Below the pieces are notes generated by a model. It worked only from the letters and a program-made list of their open reading frames with translations, was not told where the DNA came from and did not search any database. A program made the position numbers and the translations under genes. Source: Platycnemis pennipes (taxonomy: Eukaryota; Arthropoda; Insecta; Odonata; Platycnemididae). From it: DNA of 64,000 nt. Of this stretch, positions 60,356 through 64,000 are shown one piece after another. Position 1 is the first letter of the stretch. Every line of letters starts with the position of its first letter. The stretch lies in the NCBI GenBank assembly GCA_933228895.1, contig OW121853.1, positions 8,686,494-8,750,493 on the forward strand, given 5' to 3'.

Positions 60356-61907
60356 AGTGGAATAAAATATCTGTGGGAAGAGCCGAGGTTAGCTATGGCT
60401 CCTTCTCTCTCTTCATCCTTTCCTTTCCTCTCATTTGAGACCGGTGCTCTTCACCAGGTTATAGTGGGATAGGTAAGTAGGAACTCATTTCGCCAGCAAA
60501 GTTGTTTCACCACAGCTACCTACACGAATATCGCTGGGAGTGGTGTGAATATAGCTCACTAAGTACTAAAAGACTGAATGCTTGCTTGGCATTCATACAT
60601 AAGGAGGCAGTTCTTGTTCTCGTGCCGCCAGCATTTTCCCTGAAAAACTTGGTCCTTAATAACATCCAGCTACGGTTTCTCTGGGCGTGTCCGGAGGACC
60701 CTCCCGGAATTGGACATCCGGTCAGAAAACAACTGATCCTACTGGCTATTAGGCCAACTGACATGTAGCTTCCTATCAAATTAATCGTTTATAATGATAT
60801 TGGGGAGAAGTCGTGAACATGACTTTGTTAAATTATATGTGATATGAAGCTTACGAATTTGTGAGCAACTGTGTTATCTTTTGATAAAAAAGGTCTTAGA
60901 GCTTTAGAATAATGAGGTAAAAAATAGTGTTGATCGCGTCATGATCAATGAAATCAGCTTTTTTTACCGTTACACGTGTAATATTCCACTTTCCTGATAT
61001 GCAATTTTTTTCTCAAGTTTACTCAGTTATATGAATGGCTAGAGCCTGATTCAAAACGGAAATCAGCATGTGAAAATAAAAAAGGAGAAATATAGACATT
61101 CAAAAGAAATTCATGCACAGGTCGCTAGCTTTTAACGGTATATTTATTATACACATATGAAATGAGATGTGGATGTTCAGAAAGGGAGTGTAGGCAGTAA
61201 ATATGAGACTTATAAGAAAATAGTAATCACTCTCGCCAATATCTAGTGGTGCATAAAAACCACCCAACACATCTCAGTGTGAAAACACTAAGGGTAAACT
61301 CCAGAGGGTTACGGCTTTGCAACAGGAAGGCCTTGCGATTCGCGCTGTGATTGCAAAATAAATGAAGATCTCAAAGCGGGGCTCCTCCCCCAAGGGCTCT
61401 CGAGTAAGGTGCAAGGTATAAGAACATATTATTACGGGTTGCTGATCCTATCAAGGAGGTGAGCCAACCCTTAATCAACACGTCAAAGTACACAAAACGT
61501 GACCGGGAGGCTGAGGAATTTCTACACGAGAGTTGGCCATGGTGTTTTATGATGTGTTACCTTGCACCGTGGATCCTTTTTTCCATTCCAATTTACGAAC
61601 TAGAGATGACTCATTTGGTTTCATAACATACATATTATCGTGTTTATTTTAAGCTAATTTGGAGTTATTGCAGCTTGGCAGTCGTGGAAAATCTACTTTA
61701 AATTCATTAGCTCTTGTATAAAATGAATTGTATTTTTTTGTGGATGAAAATTAGTTCGGAACTCGATGAAGATGCAAAAAAACTTGCAAATTGGGGCCTA
61801 GATGTTTTATATAAAGGTTGCATGTTATTACGTTCCATGGAGGGAATAAACATGCAACTATTGCTGTGGGATAACACTCGGTAGATTCTGGAATGGATTA
61901 TGCGCTG
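60356..61907. other. AT-rich sequence, nothing recognised
   Basis: No gene was supported. A frame near 61303 with a QQEGLAIRAVIAK-like helix was considered and not accepted as a transposase. Confidence 0.4.
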
Positions 61908-61915
61908 GATGAAAG

Positions 61916-62534
61916 CGAAATAGCGATGTTACTTTTCACTAGTTAGGCCCCACCTTGAGTACGCAGCCAGTGTATGGGAACCTAATGAATTAGGTTTGAT
62001 CAGAGAACTAGACTGTGTGCAGTGTAGAGCAGCTAGGTTCGTTAAAAGGTGCTACGATAGGATGAGTAGTGTATCAGAATTAATACAAGAATTAGGGTGG
62101 GAATCATTATCAGAGCGTAGGCTAAAGTACAGATTAAATCTATTAGAGAAATTTCAATCGATTAGCTTTACTGAAGATGTTAGGCACATATTAAAAAAAC
62201 CATCGTATTACGCTAGATTCAACCAGATAAATAAGATTAGAGAGATAGATTGTCGTACCGATAGATTCAGAATGGCACTTTTCCCCCGTACTATAAGAGA
62301 ACTGAATAGGCATCATAGCAAAGGGATAGGTAGGGGAAATAATTTAGAGTTGTCTATAGTGCATGATGCATGTATTAACCCCTTAAATACCATAGATACT
62401 AACAATCTAGTCACATGAGACCCTATAGTTGCTTGTTTGCATGTTAGTAGTGCATGCTTGATGATCTTCACCCCCTGCCACACACCCTCGCGGTGACTTG
62501 CAGGGTATCGTGTAGATGTAGATTTAGATGTAGA
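61916..62534 (+). mobile_element. LINE-A, best-preserved copy
   Basis: A 5'-truncated copy whose frame is open from SLVRPHLEYAASVWEPNELG (61936) to the stop at about 62418. It therefore gives the intact C-terminal sequence of the LINE-A protein (ARFVKRCYDRMSSVSELIQE, RTDRFRMALFPRTIREL). The 3' UTR, stem-loop (about 62470-62503; one base change in the arm, GTGAC) and (GATGTA)n tail are complete. GATGAAAG at 61908-61915 and 62533-62540 is a likely target duplication sharing GATG with the tail. It serves as the reference for recognising the nested insertion at 6.6 kb. Confidence 0.88.
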
Positions 62535-62540
62535 TGAAAG

Positions 62541-63735
62541 ATCCAGTCAAAAAATGGTGTGTCAGGTCAATATTCTATACTCCGATGAATGCCATTGGTA
62601 GGTAATATTGAAAATTGCTGACTCTCTTGTATATTTGAATTGTTTGTTTAGTTCGATTCCTGGCCAAGGAAATATTTTTTCTTTGGCAATTTTCAATGCA
62701 GTCATGAAGGTAATCCTTAAGTTGCAATTTTTCAAGGGCTTAACTGCGGAGACGAACTTCTACCCACTGTTATATTAGACACCAAATTACTTTTCCGACA
62801 TTAAATGTTGTCTGTGGCTAGAGATTAACGTATTGACTTGATACAATATTATGCAAAATGGAATCTGTAGTGCAAAATGCCTCAGGGTTCCTAGGCTTCT
62901 GTGAGACAAATAGAGCCTATATTTTATCTTTATTTCCCACCTATCACACCAAAACATCGGCTGCCCCGCAAAAAAAGAAGAAAATTATGGGGCACAATTG
63001 AATACCCCGTATATTGCAACGGTAAGTATGTACCACTGGCTTTGTCGCTCAGACTGAGAAGGAATTACGAAGAGTTATCCGGACCGTTACTGCGCGCTCC
63101 GTAGTGAATACATACTCATGACGAATTTTTACACGAAAACAACATTTGTGCGGTCATCAGGGCCGCATTGAATAATTCTATACACGAAACTCCAAAAATT
63201 GCTCCCTGTGACCGCACTTATTTTATGTAGGTAAATCCTATTTTGATTGGCTAATTCGTAGCGTTCACTCAGCGCTGATGTGCCCTCCGGATGCGACGCG
63301 AAAGAAGAGAAAAAAAGGGAAGGGTGTGGAAATTGGAATCGCCCGATGGATGCCAGGGCATTTGATTGCATTCTGACCCGTCGCTTTCCACTCCCCGGCG
63401 ATCACAAAACATTTCGCCATCATCGCTCAATTTTTTCTCACGCACCTCCCTCTCTCGCGTCGTGACAGGCGTAAGTTTCCATTGCCTAGTGGAGAAACTG
63501 TCCGACCTTTTTTTTAGAGAGGAAAGGAAGCGACAGATGATTCAAGTTGCACCTTATATCATGAAACAGACGGATCGCAGGTCTTTCCGAAAGCCCAAAG
63601 TATGTTGAAGAATGAAGAAAACTCGGAATTTTTACCAAAAGGATTGCCAAAATACAAAAGAATTGATATTTTGAATGTATCGTTGAAACGCGTAACAAAA
63701 ACATGAAAACCAATGTTCCAGAAAGCCGCGAAATT
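62541..63735. other. Mixed sequence, nothing recognised
   Basis: No gene or repeat was recognised. The short frames at 63129-63371 and 63366-63608 have no family signature. Confidence 0.4.
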
Positions 63736-63790
63736 ACATCTACATCTGTATAATACCTTACTTGCTACTGAAAGGACGTGTGGTAAGGGG
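63736..63790 (-). mobile_element. Diverged LINE-A/B 3' end
   Basis: On the minus strand it reads like the LINE 3' stem-loop and tail: CCTTACCACACGTCCTTTCA, then GTAGCAAGTAAGGTATTATA and CAGATGTAGATG. It matches the family layout with many substitutions, and the stem is weakened. An old fragment; the match is modest. Confidence 0.45.
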
Positions 63791-64000
63791 ACATTTATTT
63801 AGGATAAAAGAAAAAATGTGGGAAGATATTATGTGCAGAGCATACAGTGGAGATATGAAGTTAAAAGACAAATAAAAGACCGGGTGAGAAGCGGGAGTAT
63901 TAAAGTGTGTATATGCAAGAAAAGAAAAGAATTTGAGAAAGATGACGCATGAGGGGGAAGCTATTGGGATATATGTCTCACTTAATATGCAATAAAATTC

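Noticed and set aside
61303..61440. Possible Tc1/mariner transposase helix (QQEGLAIRAVIAK)
   Set aside because: Only one short helix-like segment, a stop directly after it, and no DDE region or TA-flanked inverted ends.
1..64000. CRISPR arrays, operons or prophage-like systems
   Set aside because: No regularly spaced identical repeats with unique spacers, and no dense co-oriented coding. All features are eukaryotic mobile-element debris.

Overview
The window looks like intergenic or intronic DNA from a large, transposon-rich animal genome, most likely an arthropod. It is AT-rich, has no bacterial-style operons, and no open reading frame longer than about 225 codons. Everything recognisable is a mobile element or a repeat. 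I identify no host protein gene, rRNA or functional tRNA. The arthropod assignment rests on the mix of a CR1/L2/Jockey-like LINE with a (GATGTA)n tail, an RTE-like LINE with a (GAT)n tail, piggyBac elements, tRNA-derived SINEs and foldback elements. The species cannot be named from this sequence.

Two LINE groups dominate. The first (called LINE-A and LINE-B here, two subfamilies of one family) is seen only as 5'-truncated copies carrying the C-terminal part of the ORF2 protein, a conserved 3' stem-loop and a (GATGTA)n tail. Copies lie at about 6.1-7.3, 12.4-13.1, 13.9-14.1, 23.3-23.7, 26.8-27.2, 35.3, 37.5-37.9, 58.6-58.8, 61.9-62.5 and 63.7 kb. The second (RTE-like, ending in GAT repeats) occurs at 24.6-25.5, 30.9-31.4, 42.7-43.2 and 59.9-60.3 kb. 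One LINE-B copy sits inside the 3' UTR of a LINE-A copy (6590-7191).

Two different piggyBac-superfamily elements are present. One (50911-53530) is complete at both ends, with a decayed transposase. It lies in one copy of a dispersed repeat whose second copy (59247-59821) is an empty site with a single TTAA. The other (39875-42116) has good TTAA and TIR ends and keeps an acidic N-terminal stretch and a C-terminal Cys-rich zinc domain, but no recognisable catalytic core. Another TTAA-bounded TIR family is present as two oppositely oriented copies (32576-33527 and 43906-44339). Further non-autonomous elements are a TA-flanked TIR element (45538-45932) and three foldback elements (36.7-37.0, 49.76-50.02, 55.5-55.7 kb). 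The first foldback contains a hammerhead-ribozyme-like core.

The rest is AT-rich unique sequence punctuated every few kilobases by short GC-rich, often CpG-rich or polypyrimidine islands (for example 13.15-13.55, 18.7-19.2, 24.05-24.4, 29.6-30.1, 32.15-32.6, 43.35-43.85, 48.6-49.3 and 57.8-58.2 kb). Open frames there occur on both strands, which is expected from composition alone. If host exons or promoters exist in this window, these islands are the likeliest places, but the sequence alone does not establish that.
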